DNA of 10,452 nucleotides, taken from NCBI GenBank assembly GCA_040383605.1, contig JBEIDF010000130.1, positions 1 to 10,452 of the forward strand. The letters are read 5' to 3'. A program made the position numbers and the translations under genes. Below, one piece after another: positions 1 to 8,989 of this stretch; within the stretch, counting starts at the first letter, position 1; every line of letters starts with the position of its first letter. The notes below the pieces were generated by a model. The model had not been told where the DNA came from, ran no database searches, and saw only the letters and a program-made list of their open reading frames with translations. The DNA comes from M3007 sp040383605. Its GTDB lineage: Bacteria > Bacteroidota > Bacteroidia > Chitinophagales > Saprospiraceae.

Positions 1-163
1 GAGCATGTCTAAAATTATATTTCTCTCTAATATGAAAGTTTCTTTCAGCCATACTTCGTTCCTTTTTTTCGCCGTAATTAGTCCCATTACGCCTGCAAAA
101 AGCGCCTTGTCTGGCTAAAAAATCCTTTTCATATTAACAGAGAATATAATTTTAGACACGCTC
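1..163. repeat. Palindromic MITE-like element A (may extend left of the window)
   Basis: The two ends form near-perfect inverted repeats. Positions 1-26 match the reverse complement of 139-163 with one mismatch and one indel, and pairing resumes further in around TAATATGAAA (28-37). The core holds GCCATACTTCG (48-58), a seven-T run, a small stem CGTAAT/ATTACG (73-78 with 86-91), GCCTGCAAAAA (91-101) and GTCTGGC (109-115). The same core order occurs in the element at 1126-1287, although the outer arms are unrelated. There is no coding capacity. The element ends 9 bases beyond the stop codon of the ctlX-like gene and could also act as that gene's 3' hairpin. Because the left edge is at base 1, a target duplication cannot be tested. 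The non-autonomous mobile-element reading is inferred from the palindromic shape and the second copy. Confidence 0.7.
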
Positions 164-172
164 TTATATTAA

Positions 173-1111
173 TCAACGATCCACTTCCGGCAAAAAAACC
201 TCCGCCATCATGCAACGCGCACTCCCGCCCCCATAGCGTTCTATCACGTCAATCGGGCAGTGCAACAATCGGGTATGGCGTTCCAGGGTGGCAATTTGTA
301 CAGGTTTCAGGGCACGATACGCTTGTTCGGACATCACCAGGATGGTTTCTTCCCGGTCGTTTCGCACTTGCAGCATATTGCCGGCGAAGGAATTCATTTG
401 CTCCAGGCTGATTTCAACGATTTCTTTCCCTGTTTTTTCAAATAATGCTTTCAATTTTTGCCGTTCTGTGGCGTCCTGGACGCTTTCCAGGCAGACGACC
501 ACAAAATCCTCACCAAGGGCCATCATTACATTGGTGTGGTAGATGTCCTGGCCCTGCCCATCGGCGGCATGAAACACGACCGGCTTGTAGTCCAGCAGCT
601 GGCACAGTTCCTGCAGCAGTTGCGCATCGGTGCGCGGACTCAGGCAGGCGTAGGCCAGGCGGTGTACGTGGTCGAAAATCACGCTGCCCGTGCCCTCCAG
701 GTATCGGTTTATTTTTTCATTAAAAGCAATATTGACCCTTTTATTTGCGCTAAATCCGGCGTCCAATACGGCTTCTATCACGCTCCGCCGCCGCTCTTTG
801 CGGCGCAAGGGCGCAAACATCGGGTAGGTGATAATCAGGCCTTCCTGATGAAAGCTCACCCAGTTATTTGGAAACACGGCATCGGGTTTGAAGGGCCTGG
901 CGGAGTCCTGCGCTACGATTACCTGGACACCGGCTTCGCGCAGCGCCTCCACAAATCGGTCGAATTCTTTGCGCGCTTGTTTGCGGACTGCGTCCGGGCT
1001 AAGCTCGCCGTCTCGGCGCTGGAAGGCGTTGTTCACGGCAGTTTCTTCGTTGAAGCCGAAGTTGGCAGGCCGGACCATCAGGATGTGGCGGGTGGTTTGG
1101 CGACGTGGCAT
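173..1111 (-). CDS. ctlX: Citrulline-utilisation hydrolase CtlX-type (guanidino-group-modifying enzyme superfamily)
   Basis: This 312-residue protein belongs to the arginine deiminase/amidinotransferase fold family. The N-terminal motif MVRPANFGFNEETAVNNAFQ is typical of the CtlX group. Further family landmarks are DAVFPNNWVSFH, the acidic EGTGS motif, a catalytic His in YHTN (residue 192) and the nucleophilic Cys in GGGSARC (residue 300, codon at 212-214). Enzymes of this family attack the guanidino or ureido carbon of arginine-like substrates through a covalent Cys intermediate. The CtlX label implies citrulline hydrolysis, but substrate cannot be proved from sequence. It is predicted cytoplasmic, with no signal peptide. 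The frame stays open upstream to an ATG at 1201, adding 30 residues, but those codons lie largely inside the palindromic element at 1126-1287. The ATG at 1111 begins directly before the conserved domain and gives the usual family length, so I chose it. No Shine-Dalgarno site is visible. Confidence 0.87.
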   Translation of the reverse strand: MPRRQTTRHILMVRPANFGFNEETAVNNAFQRRDGELSPDAVRKQARKEFDRFVEALREAGVQVIVAQDSARPFKPDAVFPNNWVSFHQEGLIITYPMFAPLRRKERRRSVIEAVLDAGFSANKRVNIAFNEKINRYLEGTGSVIFDHVHRLAYACLSPRTDAQLLQELCQLLDYKPVVFHAADGQGQDIYHTNVMMALGEDFVVVCLESVQDATERQKLKALFEKTGKEIVEISLEQMNSFAGNMLQVRNDREETILVMSEQAYRALKPVQIATLERHTRLLHCPIDVIERYGGGSARCMMAEVFLPEVDR

Positions 1112-1117
1112 ATAGGC

Positions 1118-1125
1118 GATATGTT
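1118..1125. repeat. Left 8-bp direct repeat (target-site duplication) of element B
   Basis: GATATGTT at 1118-1125 is repeated exactly at 1288-1295, directly abutting the two ends of the inverted-repeat element at 1126-1287. One further matching C (1117 and 1287) means the duplication could be counted as 9 bp. Exact short direct repeats at both edges of a palindromic element are the usual mark of transposition. Confidence 0.8.
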
Positions 1126-1287
1126 GTAACTGGTTAGCAGGATCGCTGTCTGGCCTAAAAAGTCCCATTTTCCGCCATACTTCGCGATTTTTTTTGACCA
1201 TAGCGCTGCTATGGCCTGCAAAAAATCCCTTCGTCTGGCGAAAAATGGATCCTCTTTTGGCTCAGACGCGACCTGCTAACCAGTTAC
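1126..1287. mobile_element. 162-bp palindromic MITE-like element B
   Basis: The ends are perfect 16-bp inverted repeats (GTAACTGGTTAGCAGG at 1126-1141, complement at 1272-1287). Imperfect pairing continues inward over nearly the whole length to a perfect 7-bp stem CCATAGC/GCTATGG with a GCT loop (1198-1214). The core repeats that of the element at 1-163 in order and orientation: GCCATACTTCG (1174-1184), an eight-T run, inner hairpin, GCCTGCAAAAA (1214-1224) and GTCTGGC (1233-1239). An extra GTCTGGC copy lies in the left arm (1148-1154). The element is flanked by GATATGTT direct repeats. There is no transposase, so it would have to be moved in trans. It sits 14 bases upstream of the ctlX-like start codon, between that gene and any older promoter. 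It also keeps an open minus-strand frame with ATGs at 1201 and 1168 in phase with ctlX. Confidence 0.8.
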
Positions 1288-1295
1288 GATATGTT
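1288..1295. repeat. Right 8-bp direct repeat (target-site duplication) of element B
   Basis: This is the second copy of GATATGTT, exactly matching 1118-1125 and adjoining the right end of the palindromic element. Confidence 0.8.
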
Positions 1296-1338
1296 TTAAC
1301 TCCGGGCGCTAAAGGTATGAAAAAACGGGATATTTACG

Positions 1339-1357
1339 TTGTTTTCTTGGAAAACAA
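1339..1357. other. Perfect 8-bp stem-loop downstream of the EEP gene
   Basis: TTGTTTTC (1339-1346) pairs perfectly with GAAAACAA (1350-1357) around a 3-base loop. On the minus strand it lies about 85 bases beyond the stop codon of the EEP-family gene, and a CGTTTTTT run follows about 11 bases later. It may be the 3' end or terminator of the dnaK-EEP transcript. The gap to the T-run makes a classical intrinsic terminator uncertain. The rest of 1296-1442 shows no gene or other clear signal. Confidence 0.4.
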
Positions 1358-1442
1358 GTAGTTCTTGCAAGTTCAGATTTTGATATGGAGGCGAAACGGC
1401 ATCCCTGCCTGAACGTACTCCTGAAGCGCATCGGTAGCCCGG

Positions 1443-2282
1443 CTACTGGTCTGATAATTCTAATTTAGCCAAAACCGGCAAGTGGTCTGAGGGGTAGCGG
1501 CAGTCTTGGTGATCGCTCAGCGTGGCATGTTGGCGCGATCGGAGATTTTTGCTGGTAAAAATGAAGTCAATTTGCAGTTCGACCGGTTTGTGGAAATCAA
1601 ATCCGTTAAAGGTGCCGCGCGGGCCGAAATGAGGCTGCAGGCTGCCTGTTCTGGCGTCGGACAATTCCTCCGTCAGCACGGCATAGGGCGCTTCATTGGG
1701 CGTGCAGTTAAAATCGCCGAGCAGAATCACCGGCCAGTTTCCGGGATTATTTGATTGGATGAATCGAAGCAGCAGGCGGGCGGATTCCAGTCGCGCCTGT
1801 GCGCCGAGGTGGTCGAAGTGGGTATTGAGCACGAGGAGCGTATCCTGGGAGCGCCGATCGCGCAGCCAGGCCCAGGTACAGATGCGCGGGAGGGCGGCGT
1901 CCCAGCCTTTGGAGACGCGATCGGGGGTAGGCGAGAGCCAGAACGTGCCGTTTTTGAGGGCTTCGAACCGGGCGGTTTGGAAGAACAGGGCGGTGTATTC
2001 CCCCGCTTGCGCACCGTCATCCCGTCCGACGCCGACATATTGGTACGTCGGCAGGGCTTTCTGCAGGTATTCAACCTGTCGGTGCAGGCCTTCCTGAATA
2101 CCGAGGATATCTGGTTGGTGAAACTGTATTTGCGCTGCCAGGAATTCCCGGCGCAGGAGCCAGGCGTTCTCGCCATCTTCCGGATTGTCATACCGGATAT
2201 TGTAAGAGAGGGCGGTGAACGCCTGGCCCGCGACGAGGTGTGCGGCGAGGAGCGGCGCGAAAAGGAGCACGAGGCGGAGCAT
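1443..2282 (-). CDS. Secreted endonuclease/exonuclease/phosphatase (EEP) family hydrolase
   Basis: This 279-residue protein has a hydrophobic signal peptide, with likely cleavage after residue 19 (LVAG/Q), so it should act in the periplasm or outside the cell. The metal-dependent EEP fold is clear from its motifs in order: SYNIRYD with Asn28, IQEG with the metal-binding Glu64, NTHFDH with His155, LGDFN with Asp190 and Asn192, and SDHLPV with the catalytic Asp266-His267. FWLSPTP and a following GWDAALPR-type segment point to the small secreted Bacteroidota EEP subgroup. The family includes DNases, sphingomyelinases and sugar- or inositol-phosphatases, so the substrate is open. The ATG lies 20 bases after the dnaK stop codon, with no terminator between, so the two genes are probably co-transcribed. 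The start is supported by the signal peptide beginning at the first Met. A TTTCGCGAAA palindrome (2293-2302) lies in the junction. Confidence 0.88.
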   Translation of the reverse strand: MLRLVLLFAPLLAAHLVAGQAFTALSYNIRYDNPEDGENAWLLRREFLAAQIQFHQPDILGIQEGLHRQVEYLQKALPTYQYVGVGRDDGAQAGEYTALFFQTARFEALKNGTFWLSPTPDRVSKGWDAALPRICTWAWLRDRRSQDTLLVLNTHFDHLGAQARLESARLLLRFIQSNNPGNWPVILLGDFNCTPNEAPYAVLTEELSDARTGSLQPHFGPRGTFNGFDFHKPVELQIDFIFTSKNLRSRQHATLSDHQDCRYPSDHLPVLAKLELSDQ

Positions 2283-2302
2283 CAGGCGGCGTTTTCGCGA
2301 AA

Positions 2303-4195
2303 CTAATTTTTAACTTCTTCGAACTCTACATCCTGCGCGTCGCCCGATTTGGCGCCCGTATCCTCGGCGGCGCCGCCGCTGCCGTTCGCGTTTTGCGTCG
2401 CTTGGTAGAGATCTTGGCTTGCGGCGTTCCAGGCAGCGGTGAGCGCGGTTGTTGCGGCGTCTATGCGGGCGAGGTCCATCGCTTTATGGGCTTCGCGCAG
2501 TGCGTTCATCTGCTGTTCGATGGCTTCCTTGTGGTGTGCCGGCACTTTATCGCCGTATTCCCGGAGTTGTTTTTCTGTTTGGAAGATCAGCGAATCGGCT
2601 GCGTTTAACTTATCAGCCAGTTCGCGCGCTTGGCGATCCGTTTCCGCGTTGGCGTCTGCCTCGGCTTTCATGCGGGCGATTTCCTCTTTCGACAGGCCGG
2701 TGCTGGCTTCGATACGGATATTTTGTTGTTTGCCCGTACCTTTATCTGCGGCCGAAACGGAGAGGATGCCATTGGCGTCCATATCGAAGGTGACTTCGAT
2801 TTGCGGCACGCCGCGCGGGGCCGGCGGAATCCCGTCGAGGATAAACCGGCCGATGGAGCGGTTATCGCGCGCCATGGGGCGTTCGCCCTGCAAGATATGG
2901 ATTTCCACTTGCGGTTGGTTATCCGAAGCAGTGGAGTACGTTTTGGATTTTTTCGTTGGGATCGTGGTATTCGATTCGATCACTACGTCGAATACGTTGC
3001 CCATGGTTTCGATTCCGAGCGAAAGCGGGGTGACGTCGAGCAGCAGCACATCGCTGACGCTGCCGCTTAGTACGCCGCCTTGGATCGAGGCGCCGATGGC
3101 CACCACCTCATCCGGGTTCACGCTTTTGTTTGGTTTTTTGCCGAAGAACTTTTCTACGGCTTCCTGAATCCGCGGAATGCGGGTAGAACCGCCGACGAGG
3201 ATCACTTCGTCCACTTCGCCGGCTTGCATACCGGCGTCCTGCAGCGCTTTGCGGCAGGGTTCCAGGGTGCGTTGGACGAGCTGGTCAATCATCTGCTCGA
3301 ATTTGGCGCGGGAGAGTTTCATGACCAGGTGTTTGGGCACGCCGTCCACGGCCGTGATATACGGCAGGTTGATTTCTGTTTCTGCGCCTGCGGAGAGTTC
3401 GATTTTGGCTTTTTCTGCCGCTTCTTTCAGGCGTTGGAGCGCCATAGCGTCTTTGCGCAGGTCCATATTTTCCTGGCGTTGGAATTCCTCTGCCAGCCAG
3501 TTGATGATGACTTGATCGAAGTCGTCGCCGCCCAGGTGCGTATCGCCGTTGGTGGATTTTACTTCGAATACGCCGCCGCCCAATTCGAGGATGGAGATGT
3601 CGAAGGTGCCGCCGCCGAGGTCATACACGGCAATCGTCATGTCTTTGTGGCGCTTGTCCAGGCCGTACGCTAAGGCGGCGGCCGTGGGTTCGTTCACGAT
3701 GCGTTGCACATTGAGGCCGGCGATGGCGCCGGCTTCTTTGGTGGCCTGGCGTTGGGAGTCGTTGAAATAGGCCGGTACCGTGATTACGGCGTCCGTGACC
3801 GTTTCGCCGAGGTAGTCTTCGGCTACTTTTTTCATTTTTTGGAGCACCATCGCCGAGATTTCCTGCGGCGTGTAGAGGCGGCCGTCAATGTCCACGCGGC
3901 AGGTATCGTTATCGCCGCGCACCGTTTTGTACGGCATGCGTTCTACTTCTTTGCCGGCTTCGCTGAAGCGCATGCCCATGAAGCGTTTGATAGAGGATAT
4001 GGTACGCGTCGGGTTGGTGACTGCCTGGCGTTTAGCCGGCGCGCCGATTTTTCGTTCGCCGTTGTCGAGGAATGCCACTACCGAGGGCGTTGTGCGGGCG
4101 CCTTCGTCATTTGCGATTACAATCGGCTCATTTCCAACCATTACGGAAACGCAAGAGTTCGTCGTGCCGAGGTCAATGCCAATAATTTTTCCCAT
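2303..4195 (-). CDS. dnaK: Molecular chaperone DnaK (Hsp70)
   Basis: This 630-residue Hsp70 is complete and close to the usual bacterial length. The ATPase domain (about residues 1-383) begins MGKIIGIDLGTTNSCV (phosphate-1 loop) and contains IVNEPTAAALAYG, the phosphate-2 motif DLGGGTFD and the adenosine motif VGGSTRIP. The conserved linker VLLLDV follows at about 383-388, then the substrate-binding sandwich opening TPLSLGIETMG, a helical lid, and a Gly/Ala-rich acidic tail ending DVEFEEVKN. It folds and protects cytoplasmic proteins in an ATP cycle with DnaJ and GrpE. Neither partner gene is adjacent, so it sits apart from a grpE-dnaJ cluster. Immediately downstream is the secreted EEP enzyme gene. 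The leader is A-rich with no Shine-Dalgarno site, and no full CIRCE operator or clear TAnnTTTG element was found upstream. Confidence 0.98.
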   Translation of the reverse strand: MGKIIGIDLGTTNSCVSVMVGNEPIVIANDEGARTTPSVVAFLDNGERKIGAPAKRQAVTNPTRTISSIKRFMGMRFSEAGKEVERMPYKTVRGDNDTCRVDIDGRLYTPQEISAMVLQKMKKVAEDYLGETVTDAVITVPAYFNDSQRQATKEAGAIAGLNVQRIVNEPTAAALAYGLDKRHKDMTIAVYDLGGGTFDISILELGGGVFEVKSTNGDTHLGGDDFDQVIINWLAEEFQRQENMDLRKDAMALQRLKEAAEKAKIELSAGAETEINLPYITAVDGVPKHLVMKLSRAKFEQMIDQLVQRTLEPCRKALQDAGMQAGEVDEVILVGGSTRIPRIQEAVEKFFGKKPNKSVNPDEVVAIGASIQGGVLSGSVSDVLLLDVTPLSLGIETMGNVFDVVIESNTTIPTKKSKTYSTASDNQPQVEIHILQGERPMARDNRSIGRFILDGIPPAPRGVPQIEVTFDMDANGILSVSAADKGTGKQQNIRIEASTGLSKEEIARMKAEADANAETDRQARELADKLNAADSLIFQTEKQLREYGDKVPAHHKEAIEQQMNALREAHKAMDLARIDAATTALTAAWNAASQDLYQATQNANGSGGAAEDTGAKSGDAQDVEFEEVKN

Positions 4196-4224
4196 AGTTT
4201 TTGCGTGTGCTAAATTTTCGGAAA

Positions 4225-4240
4225 TGCTGATTTTTCAGCA
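4225..4240. other. Small inverted repeat in the dnaK 5' leader
   Basis: TGCTGA (4225-4230) and TCAGCA (4235-4240) form a perfect 6-bp inverted repeat with a 4-base loop, about 30-45 bases upstream of the dnaK start codon. It could be an operator or a leader hairpin. It does not match the CIRCE consensus, and no known regulator is assigned. Confidence 0.3.
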
Positions 4241-4285
4241 GGTAATTAGAATTGTTTTTGAATAATCAATCCTTGTGCCACGCAG

Positions 4286-4307
4286 AAAAAAACTGACGGA
4301 ATGTCAG
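4286..4307 (-). terminator. Probable intrinsic terminator of the FG-GAP lipoprotein gene
   Basis: On the minus strand CTGAC pairs with GTCAG around a 5-base loop (4293-4307) and is followed at once by seven T (complement of 4286-4292). It lies about 70 bases beyond the lipoprotein stop codon and about 90 bases before the dnaK start, where a terminator is expected. The stem is short at 5 bp, so efficiency is doubtful. A T-run on the plus side as well (about 4315-4322) gives it a partly bidirectional look. Confidence 0.45.
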
Positions 4308-4375
4308 ATTCTCGTTTTTTTTAAAAGAAATTTTGACAAAAAACGCGGGGTTTACTGACAATTATTGACGTGCGA

Positions 4376-7780
<3,405 letters not shown>

Positions 7781-7815
7781 ATTCGTGAGGATGCGGTGCA
7801 TAGATAAAAACGGTG

Positions 7816-7823
7816 CAAAAGTA
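7816..7823 (-). promoter_or_regulatory. Bacteroidota -7 promoter element for the lipoprotein gene
   Basis: The minus strand reads TACTTTTG, an exact match to the Bacteroidota TAnnTTTG element, ending 15 bases before the ATG at 7801 and 36 before the ATG at 7780. No clear TTTG partner is seen about 19 bases further upstream. The expected transcription start is near 7810. Confidence 0.5.
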
Positions 7824-8028
7824 GAGCAAACTGCCGAGAGTATAGTTAAGTTTTCGTATCAGCTCGGTCAGGGTGTCTGCGCTTCTACCCATAATGGTAT
7901 ATTTTTGGGCGGCGATGAGCTTTTGTTGCTTTAGAAAAGCGTTTTGGCATTTTTTTTGGTGCGAGAGGCCTGTTTGGTTACGGGCATTTTTCATTTGGAG
8001 CCTGTTTACTATTTAGTGTAATTTTTAA
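7824..8028. other. Left half of the divergent intergenic region, no gene found
   Basis: This A/T-rich stretch of about 200 bases lies between the lipoprotein promoter and the rightward promoter. A minus-strand frame from 7994 runs through it into the lipoprotein gene in another phase, but it has no recognisable domain and I do not call it. No repeat or strong hairpin was seen. Confidence 0.4.
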
Positions 8029-8059
8029 TTTGAATTTAATCTGATACGGCTTATCTTTG
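8029..8059 (+). promoter_or_regulatory. Consensus Bacteroidota promoter for the secreted-protein unit
   Basis: TTTG at 8029-8032 and TATCTTTG at 8052-8059 are separated by exactly 19 bases. This reproduces the -33/-7 consensus of the Bacteroidota primary sigma factor. Transcription should begin near 8065, leaving an untranslated leader of about 440 bases before the ATG at 8506. Confidence 0.75.
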
Positions 8060-8144
8060 CCGCCGAAGTATTTAATCGGGTTTTATTTTTTGAAAAAAGA
8101 AGAAAAAAAAATCGCGGTAAAAAGTACTTTATCAAAAACTGAAG

Positions 8145-8152
8145 TATATTTG
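8145..8152 (+). promoter_or_regulatory. Second rightward -7 element
   Basis: TATATTTG matches TAnnTTTG exactly, 93 bases downstream of the first -7 element. No good TTTG lies 19 bases upstream, so it is weaker evidence than the upstream promoter. Use of this start would give a leader of about 350 bases. Confidence 0.4.
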
Positions 8153-8208
8153 TCCCCGAATTTCTAAGTTTTTTTTAATCTTTTCATAATCTCATGAGTT
8201 CGCAGTCG

Positions 8209-8227
8209 CTAAAATGCTGCATTTTAG
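8209..8227 (+). other. Leader stem-loop 1
   Basis: CTAAAATG and CATTTTAG form a perfect 8-bp stem with a CTG loop. It lies in the transcribed leader of the secreted-protein unit, downstream of both candidate promoters. The role is unknown; a structured 5' untranslated element is the simplest reading. Confidence 0.45.
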
Positions 8228-8286
8228 GCAGTATTTACTGTTTTCCTGTTTCACTTTTGAGGTTATTAATTCCGGTTCTGGGTTTT

Positions 8287-8301
8287 CGACGCGAGGCGTC
8301 G
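8287..8301 (+). other. Leader stem-loop 2, G+C-rich
   Basis: CGACGC and GCGTCG form a perfect 6-bp stem around GAG. This small G+C-rich patch (about 8287-8313) stands out from the A/T-rich leader around it, which could mean an inserted short repeat or a functional RNA stem. Confidence 0.4.
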
Positions 8302-8425
8302 GGACAGCGGCGCTTGGATTTTTGTGTTTTTCCGCCCTAAGAACTGACTTGCGCGCGATTAAGGTTTTGTAATCTCTTGATAGTGATACATATATTCGAT
8401 TTAAAATTATTTGACTAATTCCTCT

Positions 8426-8465
8426 AATGTTGGAAGCAGCTGTGTTTTGCGCTGCTCTCAACATT
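8426..8465 (+). other. Leader stem-loop 3, just upstream of the start codon
   Basis: AATGTTG-GA-AGCAGC (8426-8440) pairs with GCTGCT-CT-CAACATT (8451-8465) around a 10-base loop. This gives 13 Watson-Crick pairs plus one possible G-U pair and a single mismatch. It ends 40 bases before the ATG at 8506 and is followed by an A/T-rich run. It could be an attenuator, an mRNA-stability element or a protein-binding site. No known riboswitch class is recognised. Confidence 0.5.
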
Positions 8466-8505
8466 TTATATTTCATTATTAACGTTTAACTAAAATTTTT
8501 TAAAC

Positions 8506-8925
8506 ATGAGAAAAGCGATAGCGAAACACGGGCTGCGGATGTTTACATTCGGCCTTTTGTTGCTCGGCGCTCTTCTGTTTTCCAGCACCCGTGCCGGCGC
8601 GCAGTCGCAGACTGGCGGTTACAACTGGAAGCAGATTGACCAGGCAATGCCTGCGCTTGTTGACGCGATGATCACGGTAAAGGCCGATGTTGCTACATTG
8701 CCTTCCGGTCCGTCGCTGAACGAGGCGAAGGCGCACCTGTATTACTACCAGACGATTTATCAGTCGCTGGAGGCCGGTAATGCGGTGGACAACGCCGTAT
8801 TTACGAGCCTGAACATTTTTGACACGAGTTCGCCCACCGGCGTAGGAACCGGATTGGACGTAGTCGTCACACCTGCTTACCGTCAGGTACTGTTCCAGGA
8901 TGCGGTATCCATATTAACGCAGTAA
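8506..8925 (+). CDS. Small secreted protein of unknown function
   Basis: This 139-residue protein has a clear signal peptide: basic N-terminus, hydrophobic core at about 13-25, and likely cleavage after AGA (residue 32). The mature chain of about 107 residues starts QSQTGGYNWKQIDQAM and contains an alpha-helical-looking middle (NEAKAHLYYYQTIYQSLEAG) without cysteines. I recognise no family. It is the first gene after the consensus promoter and long leader, and is followed after 64 bases by the large modular secreted protein. The two are probably one operon, so a role in secretion, assembly or surface attachment of the larger product is possible but unproved. The start fits the signal peptide; a second Met at residue 12 is less likely because it would remove the basic N-terminus. 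No Shine-Dalgarno site; the leader ends in an A/T-rich tract. Confidence 0.75.
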   Translation: MRKAIAKHGLRMFTFGLLLLGALLFSSTRAGAQSQTGGYNWKQIDQAMPALVDAMITVKADVATLPSGPSLNEAKAHLYYYQTIYQSLEAGNAVDNAVFTSLNIFDTSSPTGVGTGLDVVVTPAYRQVLFQDAVSILTQ

Positions 8926-8989
8926 TGCTTTATATTGGAAATTATCCTGGTTTGTATTTATTTGTAAATTAAGCACATTACATTATCTC

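Noticed and set aside
458..1129. Plus-strand frame of 223 codons opposite ctlX
   Set aside because: It is the antisense shadow of a well-conserved enzyme with catalytic motifs intact on the minus strand.
1321..1365. Short plus-strand frame ATG AAA AAA CGG with 14 codons before a stop
   Set aside because: It is too short, has no promoter or conservation cue, and overlaps the 1339-1357 stem-loop.
4204..4215. Possible CIRCE (HrcA) operator near the dnaK start, minus-strand TTAGCAC
   Set aside because: Only a 7-base half-site is present. The partner GAGTGCTAA is not found at the required 9-base spacing.
8192..8476. Minus-strand frame of 94 codons across the leader
   Set aside because: It has no recognisable domain or signal and is antisense to the stem-loops of the leader downstream of a consensus rightward promoter.
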